Positions 16,790 through 25,712 of a DNA stretch of 61,889 bases are shown one piece after another; positions within the stretch are counted from its first letter, which is position 1; each line of letters starts with the position of its first letter. Made by a program: the position numbers and the translations under genes. Origin of the DNA: Chryseobacterium sp. (GTDB lineage: Bacteria; Bacteroidota; Bacteroidia; Flavobacteriales; Weeksellaceae); contig JAITMC010000041.1 in assembly GCA_031277615.1 (NCBI GenBank), forward strand, positions 1-61,889, given 5' to 3'. The notes beneath the pieces are model-generated. The model searched no databases and was not told where the DNA came from. It saw only the letters and a list, made by a program, of their open reading frames with translations.

Positions 16790-17704
16790 TTAAAGTACAG
16801 CTTCCTGTTTTTTCTTTTTTAAATTCTTTGCGGAAAGCCAGCATAGAACGGATCCTATACAGACCATCAGCGCTCCCTGCCAGAAAGAAAGTCCAAGTGC
16901 GGTGGACAGTAAAACCGATGACAGTGCGGAAGACAATACCGGAATAAAGTAAGATGCTCCGGTAAGAAGGGTAACATTTCCGCCGATAATACCGACATTC
17001 CATGCTGCGTAGCCAAATCCCATGGCTACTGATGCCAGAATAAGATAAATGATCGATGAAACATTGAAATCCATCTGGTGTACTTCTCCGAAAACAAGAT
17101 ATTTGATCCACAGAACCAGGGCAACCATCATAAAAAACAGGGTAATTCCGTTAGTTCCTTTAGCAATCTTCATGGTCACCACACAATAGGCAGACCATAA
17201 ACAGGCTCCTAAAAAGGCCAGACCATAGCTTAAAGGATTGCTTTGGATATTCAGCAGCATCTGAGAGATACTCAACCCTTCTTCCCCACCCAAAACCCAG
17301 ACAATTCCCAGCATCGACAGAACAACTCCGGGGAAAATCAGCCAGTTGGCTTTTTTGGTATGAAAAATAACCGTGGAAACCATCGTGAAAGTAGGCCACA
17401 GGTAATTGACCATCCCGATCTCAATCGCCTGCCTGCTGCTTTGGGAATATCCGATAGACAGGGCCAGACATACTTCATAGGCCACCATCAGGATTCCTCC
17501 CCAGATCAGGTATTGTTTAGGAAACTTCTTTAAAGGCACCCAGCCCACGGTAAAGATCAGGAAAACAGATGCCACGGAATACATCAGCGCTGAGCCTCCC
17601 ACAGGCCCGAACGAATGGCTGACCTCTTTGATAAGCCCTACAATAGAACTCCATAAAATAATGGCACAAAATCCGATCAGCGTAGCCTTCGTTGTTTTAT
17701 TCAT
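16790..17704 (-). CDS. yddG: aromatic amino acid exporter, DMT/EamA family
   Basis: 304-residue inner-membrane exporter with ten membrane segments in two EamA repeats. The N-terminus TKATLIGFCAIILWSSIVGLIKEVSHSFGPVGGSALMYS and YSQSSRQAIEIGMVNYLWPTFT strongly recall YddG, an exporter of Phe/Tyr/Trp and related metabolites. The second half (LVFLGACLWSAYCVVTMKIAKG, MGFGYAAWNVGIIGGNVTLLTGASYFIPVLS) carries the family's GNVTxL motif. Monocistronic. The subfamily call rests on this recognition only; a general EamA transporter is the fallback. Confidence 0.85.
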   Translation of the reverse strand: MNKTTKATLIGFCAIILWSSIVGLIKEVSHSFGPVGGSALMYSVASVFLIFTVGWVPLKKFPKQYLIWGGILMVAYEVCLALSIGYSQSSRQAIEIGMVNYLWPTFTMVSTVIFHTKKANWLIFPGVVLSMLGIVWVLGGEEGLSISQMLLNIQSNPLSYGLAFLGACLWSAYCVVTMKIAKGTNGITLFFMMVALVLWIKYLVFGEVHQMDFNVSSIIYLILASVAMGFGYAAWNVGIIGGNVTLLTGASYFIPVLSSALSSVLLSTALGLSFWQGALMVCIGSVLCWLSAKNLKKKKQEAVL

Positions 17705-17813
17705 ATGAAAAACGGATTAAAAAAGCAGGAAAAACGATTAATTTTCTCAAAACTACAATAAATTAAGGAAATTAATAAACATCAATATCCCAATATGCTT
17801 CATTAACTTCATA

Positions 17814-18431
17814 TTAAAGATTCCCATAGACAACCAAGTAATCTGCATATTCCAGACGGGCATCCATCCAGTCTGTCAGTTCTTTCTTAAACTTTTCTAC
17901 TGCAGCGTCTCCGGGATCTGAATGAGAAATTCTTTCAACGATCAGCCGGCTGGCCGCATTGTCAAAATAGTTATGTCCGCAGGGATCAAAACGCTCTTCC
18001 GTATAGTGGATTTCAGGATATTCCACCGGAAAAACAGCTTTGAATTCATTGATCACCCACTCAAAATCTGCTGTGGGAACAAATGCATCATTTCTTTTTA
18101 CGGTGGTATAGCATTCTCCGTCGGCTTTTTCAGGCCACAGGATAAAACCAACTTCATTCCGGGGAGTTGGGTTCTCCCGGGTCGTAATAATCACCGGCAG
18201 CCCATTGATCTTTTTTATGGCTTTCAGTTGATCATGAGCACAAAGGCTGTAATATTTTAAGGCCGTTTCCTGATCACAATCAGCCACAGCGGAGATTTCC
18301 ATCACATTATCATGATGGAATTCCTTTTCACAGGCTGAGATATCACCTTTATGCTTCTTTAAAAGCTTAATGGCAACAGTTAACGGAATTGAGATTCTCT
18401 TTCTAAGAAGATTTATTTTTTCAGCATCCAT
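17814..18431 (-). CDS. uncharacterised protein with EF-Ts/UBA-like N-terminus
   Basis: The N-terminal 40 residues (INLLRKRISIPLTVAIKLLKKHKGDISACEKEF) look like the UBA/TS-N three-helix domain of elongation factor Ts (LRxxTGAxxxxCKKAL..ANGDIEKA). The rest (about 160 residues: ICSLCAHDQLKAIKKINGLPVIITTRENPTPRNEVGF...) matches no family I know. C-terminal FDPCGHNYFDNAASRLIVERI could bind another protein. Cytosolic. A role in protein-protein interaction via the UBA-like domain is inference; 110 bases separate it from yddG, in the same direction. Confidence 0.65.
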   Translation of the reverse strand: MDAEKINLLRKRISIPLTVAIKLLKKHKGDISACEKEFHHDNVMEISAVADCDQETALKYYSLCAHDQLKAIKKINGLPVIITTRENPTPRNEVGFILWPEKADGECYTTVKRNDAFVPTADFEWVINEFKAVFPVEYPEIHYTEERFDPCGHNYFDNAASRLIVERISHSDPGDAAVEKFKKELTDWMDARLEYADYLVVYGNL

Positions 18432-18865
18432 AATATCAGACTTTCAGGTTGTATCTGATTTGAAATTAAAAACTTCTGCTAATTTACAAAACACGGACTG
18501 AAATCATCATCTGATTGTTATCTGTTGGTACATTTTCGTATGAAAGAACATTATTTCAGTTTCAGGAATGTTTACCGATCAGATTTTTCACTCAGATTTC
18601 CTTTATTTTTAATTCATCGGTCCGATCCTTTTTATTTTAAGATTCATTCACTGAAAAATGTGACAAGCCATTCGGTTTTCATTTTCGTCAGAGGGTTTTC
18701 CAGAACTTGTACAGGAATATAAATATTTGATTTATTTTAGTTAAAAACAATTATTTTAACTAAAAATAATTATAAATAAACAATTAATCATAAAAATTAA
18801 ATAAATAAATTCAATTATTAATGAATATTTTTCTATATTTAATCGAATCCAAAAAATATTTTTTT
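18432..18865. other. 434-bp intergenic region, divergent
   Basis: No gene seen (a 65-codon frame at 18525-18722 lacks coding character). A perfect inverted repeat TTTTAGTTAAAA (18735-18746) / TTTTAACTAAAA (18754-18765) with 7-base spacer lies about 100 bases before the metalloprotease gene. Confidence 0.55.
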
Positions 18866-21289
18866 ATGAAACAAATTTATCTTCAAAAGCTGATGATCCT
18901 GATGGGATTGTTTTACGCTTTAACGGTTTATTCACAATGCATCGTGTATGACGACATGACTTCCGAAGACAGGAGAAAAGCAGGAATCTCCGAAACGGAA
19001 TTCCAGAACAACAGATCCAAACCATTGATTCTCCCCAAACTTAATTCCGCCAAAATGACGATTACCCCTAAAAAATTCAGGGTTAATTTCTGGGCGGTGA
19101 TGAACGATGACGGCACAGATGGAGTGCGGATCTATTATGATATGGCTCTGAAATACGTAAAGCAGCTGAACGAAGCTTTTAAAGACCACCAGATCTGCTT
19201 TGTTTTAAACGGAAACGGAGTTCTGAAATCTACTGCCCATATGCATGGACAAAGCCACGACCAGCTTGTTTCAGCGGGTAAAACGAGGAACGCCTATGCG
19301 GACGATGCCATTAATATTTATGTAGCCAGGACCATCATGATGGTGAATGGAGTCTCTGCCGATGGAGTTACCAATTACCTGTACAATGTCATTGCGATAA
19401 AAGAAGAGAACTTATGGTGGATGGACACCACACTGGTGCATGAGGTTGGCCATACGCTGAACTTAATCCATACCCATGGTGACAACAACGGTCCTCCCAA
19501 CGGCTCTATGGCCAATGATCCCAACTGCGAGCATGTAACGAGAGACCCCAACGACCCCAATTACAATGCGCTTACTGCCGGAGATCTGGTACATGATACT
19601 GCCGCCGATCCGGGATTATACGGAAGTTCCAGCCCTTATTACAATGTGAATTCAAGTTGCCAGCATATCAAACATCAGACAGACTGTCAGGGAACGCCTT
19701 ACAGTCTTGATTCTTCGGTTTTGGATAATATTATGTCTTACGGACCGCGCTGTCTGCGGCTTTTCACTCAGGGGCAGGCTGAGAGAATGCATCAGTCGAT
19801 TGATAATGCCAATCCGGCCATCCATCCTGTAAAAAGAGCTTTGGTGACTCCTAACAATGACAAGGATTTTGATATGATGGTAAGAAATTCCGATGTGGAT
19901 CTGGGCGTTGAGCCTGATCATATTTCTACCAATTTCTGGTCAAGTCCGGATATCTGGATAAGAAATGTGAATGACAACAGCCCATACCATGATAATCCGT
20001 TATACGGCATCGGCCCCAACTATGCCAAAATACGTATTGTAAATAAAGGCTGTTCCCCAACCGACGGTAACGGCAAAGTAAAGCTATACTGGATCAAAGC
20101 CGGAACTTCTCTTCCGATTGCCGGTTTTGAAGGAAACCTGTTCCACAACGGTTATCCATTGGGTGGCCTGATCGGAGAAGCTGATCTTCCGGTATTAAAT
20201 TCTTACCAGGAACATATTGTTACCATTCCATGGAATAACATTCCCGACCCCGACCGCTACAGCTCACTGAATGAGCCCTGGCATTTCTGCCTGCTGGCCA
20301 AAATTGAGTCTCCTACCGATATTTCTCCTTTACCGGAAAGTGACGGATACTCCTACCTTCTTCTGAATACGAATAATATTGCTTTAAAAAATGTAAGCGT
20401 ATTGAAAACAGGAACGTCCAACTCCGGAAAAATCCATATCGGGAATTTCAGGGACACCCCTAAAAAGTTCAAACTTAAATTAAAGAATGAATTAAGCGAG
20501 TTCAATACCAATATCTTTAATGAAGCTGAAGTAAGTTTTAAATTCGATCCTAAATTATGGAATATCTGGGCTTCTAACGGATTCCAGGGAAGCAGTTTCC
20601 AGATGGCCGGAGAGCATGCCATTATCGTAAATGAAAATACGGAGATTATCCTCGATAATTTCCCACCCCATGATTATGGTCTTCTGGATGTAAGGGTTAA
20701 TTTCCTGACCGCCAATCCTTCAGAAAATGAGGAATTCGGATTCCATGTAGAGCATTGGGATGTGGAAGAAAAGAAACTGCTGGGAGGAGAGCTGTATCAG
20801 GTTACCAAGCAGAAAAGGGAATTATTCCGGGCTGATGCCTCACAAAAAGGAAATGCCTTTGAAGCTGTCCTGATCAACGAACCTGCGACTTACAAATGGT
20901 ATGATTCCAAAGGAAACCTGCTTCACACCGGTGAGCGTTTTGAGTATGGCCAGAAAAACTCAAAAGTCATTCTGGAAGTAACATCAAAACGGGACGGATT
21001 CAAAGATTACAAAACGGTTTCTGTAAATTCTGATACTCCTCAGTATATCAGTACAGTCTATCCGAACCCAGCCAGAAACACCGTGAATGTCAGTTACCGT
21101 AAAATGAACTGCAGCCATGCTTATTTTATGCTTATGGGCCCTGATTCAAAAGTGGTTTCCAATTATATCATCGATATGAAAGCCGATACCATGAACATCA
21201 ATATCAGCCATTATCCGGCCGGAACCTACCGATTGGTTCTGGTTTGCGACAATGCCGTTGTAGAAAGCAGAAGCCTCATCATTCACTAA
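18866..21289 (+). CDS. secreted M43-like zinc metalloprotease with T9SS sorting domain
   Basis: 807 residues from ATG 18866, preferred over ATG 18821 because it opens with a signal peptide (MKQIYLQKLMILMGLFYALTVYSQ). The catalytic site is a metzincin HExxHxxxxxH: His192-Glu193, His196, His202 (VHEVGHTLNLIHTHG), with Met-turn Met290 (DNIMSYGPRC). This fits the pappalysin/cytophagalysin family M43. The middle (400-700) is beta-rich. The end, VYPNPARNTVNVSY...HYPAGTYRLVLVCDNAVVES, is a type A C-terminal sorting domain for the type IX secretion system, so the protease is exported across the outer membrane. Single gene followed by a strong terminator. Confidence 0.9.
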   Translation: MKQIYLQKLMILMGLFYALTVYSQCIVYDDMTSEDRRKAGISETEFQNNRSKPLILPKLNSAKMTITPKKFRVNFWAVMNDDGTDGVRIYYDMALKYVKQLNEAFKDHQICFVLNGNGVLKSTAHMHGQSHDQLVSAGKTRNAYADDAINIYVARTIMMVNGVSADGVTNYLYNVIAIKEENLWWMDTTLVHEVGHTLNLIHTHGDNNGPPNGSMANDPNCEHVTRDPNDPNYNALTAGDLVHDTAADPGLYGSSSPYYNVNSSCQHIKHQTDCQGTPYSLDSSVLDNIMSYGPRCLRLFTQGQAERMHQSIDNANPAIHPVKRALVTPNNDKDFDMMVRNSDVDLGVEPDHISTNFWSSPDIWIRNVNDNSPYHDNPLYGIGPNYAKIRIVNKGCSPTDGNGKVKLYWIKAGTSLPIAGFEGNLFHNGYPLGGLIGEADLPVLNSYQEHIVTIPWNNIPDPDRYSSLNEPWHFCLLAKIESPTDISPLPESDGYSYLLLNTNNIALKNVSVLKTGTSNSGKIHIGNFRDTPKKFKLKLKNELSEFNTNIFNEAEVSFKFDPKLWNIWASNGFQGSSFQMAGEHAIIVNENTEIILDNFPPHDYGLLDVRVNFLTANPSENEEFGFHVEHWDVEEKKLLGGELYQVTKQKRELFRADASQKGNAFEAVLINEPATYKWYDSKGNLLHTGERFEYGQKNSKVILEVTSKRDGFKDYKTVSVNSDTPQYISTVYPNPARNTVNVSYRKMNCSHAYFMLMGPDSKVVSNYIIDMKADTMNINISHYPAGTYRLVLVCDNAVVESRSLIIH

Positions 21290-21313
21290 AAAAACTTCTG
21301 CACATCATCATCA

Positions 21314-21352
21314 CAAAGCAGCTTCATTCGGGGCTGCTTTGTTTATTTTTTC
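21314..21352 (+). terminator. rho-independent terminator of the metalloprotease gene
   Basis: CAAAGCAGC (21314-21322) pairs with GCTGCTTTG (21333-21341), followed by TTTATTTTTT. Confidence 0.85.
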
Positions 21353-21363
21353 CGGATCACAGG

Positions 21364-21900
21364 CTAATGTTTAAAAACGAATAGGTTTTTATTTTGATCT
21401 ATTGTCTTATCTATAAACCAGTACTGAAAGTCTTTTAGTTTTAAATCATTAACAATTTCTAATTCAATTTCAGCGCTCACTGTTGTATGTCCTACAAGAA
21501 TAAAAATCTTATTATAATTTTCTGCAATACGTATCAGTTCCTGAAAAATTATTTTTATGCTGTCAAACGCTAATCCTGGTGTTCCTATTACTAAAACATC
21601 GTGATTTTCAATCTCATTTATTATGATATAGACAAGTTCATTAAACATATCTATAATTTCCCGTGGCTGAATAAACTTTAAATTATATTTCTCTATCAGT
21701 TTTTTATATGCTTCAATAGATAAATCCTTTTTGCGGATGTATTGTGATATTTTAAACGATTTTTTGGAAGGTAAATTGATATAAAAAGTATTTTTTTCAT
21801 CTGCTAACAGACATTCTTCTGATAAGTCACTAAAGGTAACATATACATTCCCTGATTCTAAATCTATCTTTTCGTTGAAAATTGTTATTTGTGTTTTCAT
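21364..21900 (-). CDS. uncharacterised protein (178 aa)
   Basis: No signal peptide, AT-rich, moderately acidic. VLVIGTPGLAFDSIKIIFQELIRIAENYNKIFILVGHTT has the feel of the second half of an ABC-type ATPase (a beta strand, D/E, helix, ILVGHT), but no Walker A or signature motif exists, so this is not evidence of ATPase activity. It ends at the metalloprotease terminator. Family not recognised. Confidence 0.6.
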   Translation of the reverse strand: MKTQITIFNEKIDLESGNVYVTFSDLSEECLLADEKNTFYINLPSKKSFKISQYIRKKDLSIEAYKKLIEKYNLKFIQPREIIDMFNELVYIIINEIENHDVLVIGTPGLAFDSIKIIFQELIRIAENYNKIFILVGHTTVSAEIELEIVNDLKLKDFQYWFIDKTIDQNKNLFVFKH

Positions 21901-22049
21901 AATTTGTTTTTATCAGTAGCAGCATCTTCAGTAACTACAGTCCCGAAGATTAATATATTGAAGCTCAATTTATAAATAAATGATCAACTTTAAATAAGAA
22001 AAAAACTTTCCCAACGCACCCATCACCCATCATCCATCACCCTTCTCTC

Positions 22050-23414
22050 CTACAGCTCCTCCACAATCTGCTCCTCCGTCTTATCCTTCAGCTCAATAAT
22101 CCTTTCCGGAATAAGCTTATTAGGCTGAATATTTCCTGCCGGCCTGATCCATTCCTTCACTCCAAAAAGGAAATCGAGCTTTGTATTGGGAGTTTGAAAG
22201 CTGATCAGTTCCCCGAAGTGATTCGGATGGCCTTTTTCCGGGATTTCGCCAACTACTTCCGCCAGTTTATTATCCAAAACCGTAGCTCCAAACATCATGG
22301 CACTTGAAAACGTATTTTTACCCACGACCACATAGGTTTTACCATTGAATCTCAAAAGATTTTTAGAAGGTTTTACGGTATGTGAACGCATCGGATAATA
22401 ATCTCCGTTCTTTATTTTTTCATAATCTTTATCCCGGTCATTACTGGATCTTAAATAATCAGCGTATTCCTGACTTTTCTTCCATCTTCCCTGGTAGGTT
22501 TGATAGGTTTTATCTGAAAAATAAGCAATCAGCAGATTTCCAATTCCGGAATTTCCTCCTGAATTGTCATGAACATCAATCACCAGTTTTTTCACCCCGT
22601 CTTTTTTGATCTGTGTAAAAATACTGTCGAATTTTGTTTTCCAGCCTTCCATAGAGAAAGATCTTTTCTCGTTAAAAGTATTAACGGTCAGATAGCCGAA
22701 ATCTTTAATTTTCTTATAAGCAACCGGTCCCGACATTTTCTGTTGGGCTTGTGGATTTTTTGAAGCATTGGCTCTTAGCTGTTCCAGTGAAATGCTTTTC
22801 ACCACCGTCTGCAGCCCGCTGTTAAATTTCAGATTATAATCATCTTTGATAAAATAGCAGAATTTATTGATCATGATCCAGAATTTGTCAACAGCTATGG
22901 AAATCCTTTCTTCTCTGGCTCCGGGAATCGTGGTGGCACAGTTTTTCAGGACCTCAGCAATCGGGATATTGTTCAGTGAAATCAGTTCGTCACCGATATT
23001 CAGCTTAGAGTCGGAATAATTTTCTGTCAGGATCATTTTTCCTTCATCGTATTTAAACTTCAACGGTAATACTTTCATACTGTTTTTAATACTGTCGGTC
23101 ACACAATAATCGCCTAATCCGCTATGCTCGTCATTCAGGGTAACGATAAGCGGTTTGGCGGCAAAATAAAAATCTTTCTGTGTCATTCCCTCTTTTAAAG
23201 AATTGCGGATAGCCGTGTATTTCTTCTCAAATTCCTCCTTTGAAATCTCCGTATAAGGGTTTACATGAGCATTCACGATTTTTTCCCTGAAGAAATCAAT
23301 ATCCTGCTCAAGCTGCTGCCTGGTGAATTTCTGATGATAAAACTCATTACAGGTTTTCTGAGCCAGTATGAATGTGGTAAAGAACAGCAATAACAGGGTT
23401 AGCTTTGATTTCAT
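22050..23414 (-). CDS. S41-family C-terminal processing peptidase, secreted
   Basis: 454 residues with signal peptide MKSKLTLLLLFFTTFILAQ. A helical N-terminal region (FYHQKFTRQQLEQDIDFF) precedes a PDZ-like part (GDELISLNNIPIAEVL), then the S41 core: VKKLVIDVHDNSGGNSGIGNLL, the nucleophile loop VVVGKNTFSSAMMFG (catalytic Ser370 or 371), and the closing region GHPNHFGELISFQTP. It cleaves periplasmic or exported proteins near their C-termini. Convergent gene order with its neighbours; no operon partner. The usual downstream Lys of the dyad is not obvious. Confidence 0.85.
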   Translation of the reverse strand: MKSKLTLLLLFFTTFILAQKTCNEFYHQKFTRQQLEQDIDFFREKIVNAHVNPYTEISKEEFEKKYTAIRNSLKEGMTQKDFYFAAKPLIVTLNDEHSGLGDYCVTDSIKNSMKVLPLKFKYDEGKMILTENYSDSKLNIGDELISLNNIPIAEVLKNCATTIPGAREERISIAVDKFWIMINKFCYFIKDDYNLKFNSGLQTVVKSISLEQLRANASKNPQAQQKMSGPVAYKKIKDFGYLTVNTFNEKRSFSMEGWKTKFDSIFTQIKKDGVKKLVIDVHDNSGGNSGIGNLLIAYFSDKTYQTYQGRWKKSQEYADYLRSSNDRDKDYEKIKNGDYYPMRSHTVKPSKNLLRFNGKTYVVVGKNTFSSAMMFGATVLDNKLAEVVGEIPEKGHPNHFGELISFQTPNTKLDFLFGVKEWIRPAGNIQPNKLIPERIIELKDKTEEQIVEEL

Positions 23415-23526
23415 AAAAATTATAGTTTTACAGAATGAGTAGTCTGCAGCTTTTTTTTGTTACAGCTGTTTCACCCTCCCCTTCAAGAGATCACATTTTT
23501 CGTATCTTTTTCAAAAACTTTACTTT

Positions 23527-23751
23527 ATGGGACTTACGGTCATTATTCTTCTGCTGGTCGTGGTGATCATCATCATGATTTCCAGACTGAAGATTTCAAA
23601 AACACAGAAAATAATCTGGTCGGTTGGTACTGTTCTGGCTATCTTCTTAATCATTGCTTATCTGCTGATTCAGGGATTTGAAAGAGGAAGAGATCCTGTA
23701 AGACCGGCTGAAGAGCTTCAGGATTCATTAAAATCAAATAAATCCTCTTAA
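23527..23751 (+). CDS. small membrane protein (74 aa)
   Basis: Two membrane helices, LTVIILLLVVVIIIMIS and IIWSVGTVLAIFLIIAYLLI, separated by a basic loop (RLKISKTQK). A charged tail follows (ERGRDPVRPAEELQDSLKSN). No family recognised. The frame is better than its overlapping alternative at 23457-23681, which has no hydrophobic logic. Confidence 0.55.
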   Translation: MGLTVIILLLVVVIIIMISRLKISKTQKIIWSVGTVLAIFLIIAYLLIQGFERGRDPVRPAEELQDSLKSNKSS

Positions 23752-24262
23752 TACAATACAAAACCGATCTCTTATTGCTTGTTCTGCAACAAAAACCTAT
23801 TCCTGAGCTTTACAGAAGGCTTTTCGATAACAAAGCAGTTTTATACGGATTCACAGATCATTTATGATCAACTCCAGCCATGTAACTGCTTTTAGCAACA
23901 ATGAGGTAATGCTGGGATCTCATTCTGTTCCGGTAGGCAGAAGCTATAAAAATGAGTTCGATTCTTTTATAAGTTTATTTTCGAAGAAACGTTTACTGTA
24001 AAATAATGTTCTTTCCTGTTTAGAAAAACATCAGCAGATTAATTTTATAGATTTTAATCTAGTGAACATCAAAATCCTTTACCTGTTGTTTATGAAGCGG
24101 TTACACTTTCCAAAAAAGGATTTCTACCATATTCTGAAATTCCGATGTTTTTAAGAAAAAAATACATTATTTCACATAAAACAATGACAATCAAATCACT
24201 GCATATCCAACGGGATGCATAATATATACCGGTCGGCACCAATGGATATTAAAAAAAAGTAT
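23752..24262. other. 511-bp intergenic region with a small ORF
   Basis: A 45-codon frame at 23864-24001 (MINSSHVTAFSNNEVMLG...) has normal codon use and may be the tail or head of a decayed gene, but I cannot name it. Otherwise AT-rich with nothing recognised. Confidence 0.35.
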
Positions 24263-24270
24263 TATTTTTG
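24263..24270 (+). promoter_or_regulatory. promoter -7 box (TATTTTTG)
   Basis: TATTTTTG, 82 bases before the ATG at 24352. It excludes the in-frame GTG/TTG-type start at 24268, which would lie inside it. Confidence 0.5.
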
Positions 24271-24351
24271 CTTGGAGGATTAAAGTTGCTTAACCGCATT
24301 TTTATTAGTAATTTTAGTACACCAATTTATAAAACATTAAAATTCATCCAC

Positions 24352-24924
24352 ATGAGAAAAATACTTCTACTCATTACATGTATGTTCGGCATTTCAGTTT
24401 TCGCACAGATCAAAGTGCTGAAAAATGAAAGCTTGGTGGAAATTGGCAAAGATAATTCCGTAGGTTTATATAAAAAAGAGGACAAATTTACCATCAACTA
24501 TCAGGATCTGAATACCAGTAACCTGAACACGATCAGGTCCTTTTCATTCCAGAATCTGAACAGCGATGTTTCGGGCCTTTACAGCCTTATTATGGACGGA
24601 TTCATTTCAATTCCGGAAGAAAATGTAGTACTGGAGCTTCCTAATGATATTATTGAGCTTCACTACGAGAAAAACTATGGGCAGCCTACCATGCAGTTTA
24701 TTCAGTACATCAACAAAAACCGTAAATATGTCGGAAAGTCACAATTCCTGACTAAAAAACAGGTAGAAAAGGTTTTTGGAAGAACGAACGGCAAATACAC
24801 CATGTATGATAAGCCTTCTGCTCCTGCTCATCAGGCCGGTACTGCAAAATCTGCTACCAACCAGGCCTCCACTGCCTCACCAACCTCTAATACCAACAAT
24901 AAGAACAAAAAATCAAAAAAATAA
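24352..24924 (+). CDS. secreted protein with basic low-complexity tail (190 aa)
   Basis: ATG 24352 is chosen over an upstream start at 24268 because it opens directly with the signal peptide MRKILLLITCMFGISVFAQ. The domain (residues 20-150, IKVLKNESLVEIGKDNSVGLYKKEDKFTINY) is beta-rich. The tail is A/S/T/P-rich and ends in KKSKK, so it may attach to nucleic acid or to the cell wall. A good terminator follows. Family not recognised. Confidence 0.7.
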   Translation: MRKILLLITCMFGISVFAQIKVLKNESLVEIGKDNSVGLYKKEDKFTINYQDLNTSNLNTIRSFSFQNLNSDVSGLYSLIMDGFISIPEENVVLELPNDIIELHYEKNYGQPTMQFIQYINKNRKYVGKSQFLTKKQVEKVFGRTNGKYTMYDKPSAPAHQAGTAKSATNQASTASPTSNTNNKNKKSKK

Positions 24925-24948
24925 ACGTATTTTTACAATATTACTGAG

Positions 24949-24978
24949 CTCATTCATCCGAATGAGTTTTTTTATTTT
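24949..24978 (+). terminator. rho-independent terminator
   Basis: CTCATTC (24949-24955) pairs with GAATGAG (24960-24966), loop ATCC, then TTTTTTTATTTTT. It separates the secreted protein gene from the ABC ATPase. Confidence 0.85.
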
Positions 24979-24986
24979 TATTTTTG
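24979..24986 (+). promoter_or_regulatory. promoter -7 box (TATTTTTG) for the ABC ATPase
   Basis: TATTTTTG ending 19 bases before ATG 25006, immediately after the preceding terminator, a compact terminator-promoter junction. Confidence 0.6.
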
Positions 24987-25005
24987 CAAAAAGACAATAC
25001 CTAAT

Positions 25006-25707
25006 ATGCCGCTTCAGATTCTCAATTTGACCAAGAAATTTGGTGAACAGACTGCCCTTAACCAGATCAATATTTCTATTGATAAAAATGAAATCATCGG
25101 CCTCCTTGGTCCTAATGGTGCCGGAAAATCCACGCTGATGAAATCTATCGTGGGGGCACTGAAAATTGATCAGGGTGAAATTATCTTTAACGGGATGAAT
25201 ATTACAGAAAACGAGATTGCCAGCAAAAGAAAAATAGGCTTTCTTCCTGAAAACAATCCACTGTACCTGGAAATGTATGTTAAAGAATATCTTCAGTTTG
25301 TAGCCAACATTCACAAAATTCCGAGTTCCAGAGTAGATGAAGTAATCGAACTGGTAGGTATTACCCCTGAGAAATCTAAAAAGATCGGTCAGCTGTCCAA
25401 AGGATACAAGCAGAGAGTGGGACTTGCCCAGGCCATCATCCACCAACCGGACCTGCTGATCCTGGATGAACCGACTAATGGTCTTGATCCTAACCAGATC
25501 ATCGAGATCAGGAATGTGGTAAAAGAGATCGGACAGCAGAAAACGGTTCTTCTTTCCACCCATATTATGCAGGAAGTGGAAGCTCTATGTTCCCGCGTGA
25601 TCCTGATTCATAAAGGAAACATCCTCCAGGACTGCCCTATTGATGAGTTCAAAGGAAGATTCGACAGCCTTGAGGAAGCTTTTGCCAGCTATACCGCAAT
25701 TTCATAA
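25006..25707 (+). CDS. ABC transporter ATP-binding protein, GldA-like
   Basis: 233 residues. Walker A GPNGAGKST, signature LSKGYKQRVGLAQAI (a divergent LSxGxxQR), Walker B LLILDEP, switch His in LLSTHIMQEVE. The stretch KRKIGFLPENNPLYLEMYVKEYLQFVA is close to GldA (gliding motility ABC ATPase) in my recollection, but GldA proper is about 300 residues and is encoded with GldF/GldG, which are not here. It is therefore an ATPase of the same family, with its permease elsewhere. Followed after 5 bases by a ParB-like gene, an unusual partner. Confidence 0.88.
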   Translation: MPLQILNLTKKFGEQTALNQINISIDKNEIIGLLGPNGAGKSTLMKSIVGALKIDQGEIIFNGMNITENEIASKRKIGFLPENNPLYLEMYVKEYLQFVANIHKIPSSRVDEVIELVGITPEKSKKIGQLSKGYKQRVGLAQAIIHQPDLLILDEPTNGLDPNQIIEIRNVVKEIGQQKTVLLSTHIMQEVEALCSRVILIHKGNILQDCPIDEFKGRFDSLEEAFASYTAIS

Positions 25708-25712
25708 TCATC

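Noticed and set aside
16635-17111. 158-codon minus frame
   Set aside because: Antisense-shifted frame over yddG and dispersed repeats; the yddG frame has clear membrane segments.
18525-18722. 65-codon plus frame
   Set aside because: No signal peptide or motif; rich in F/H/R as expected by chance in AT-rich DNA.
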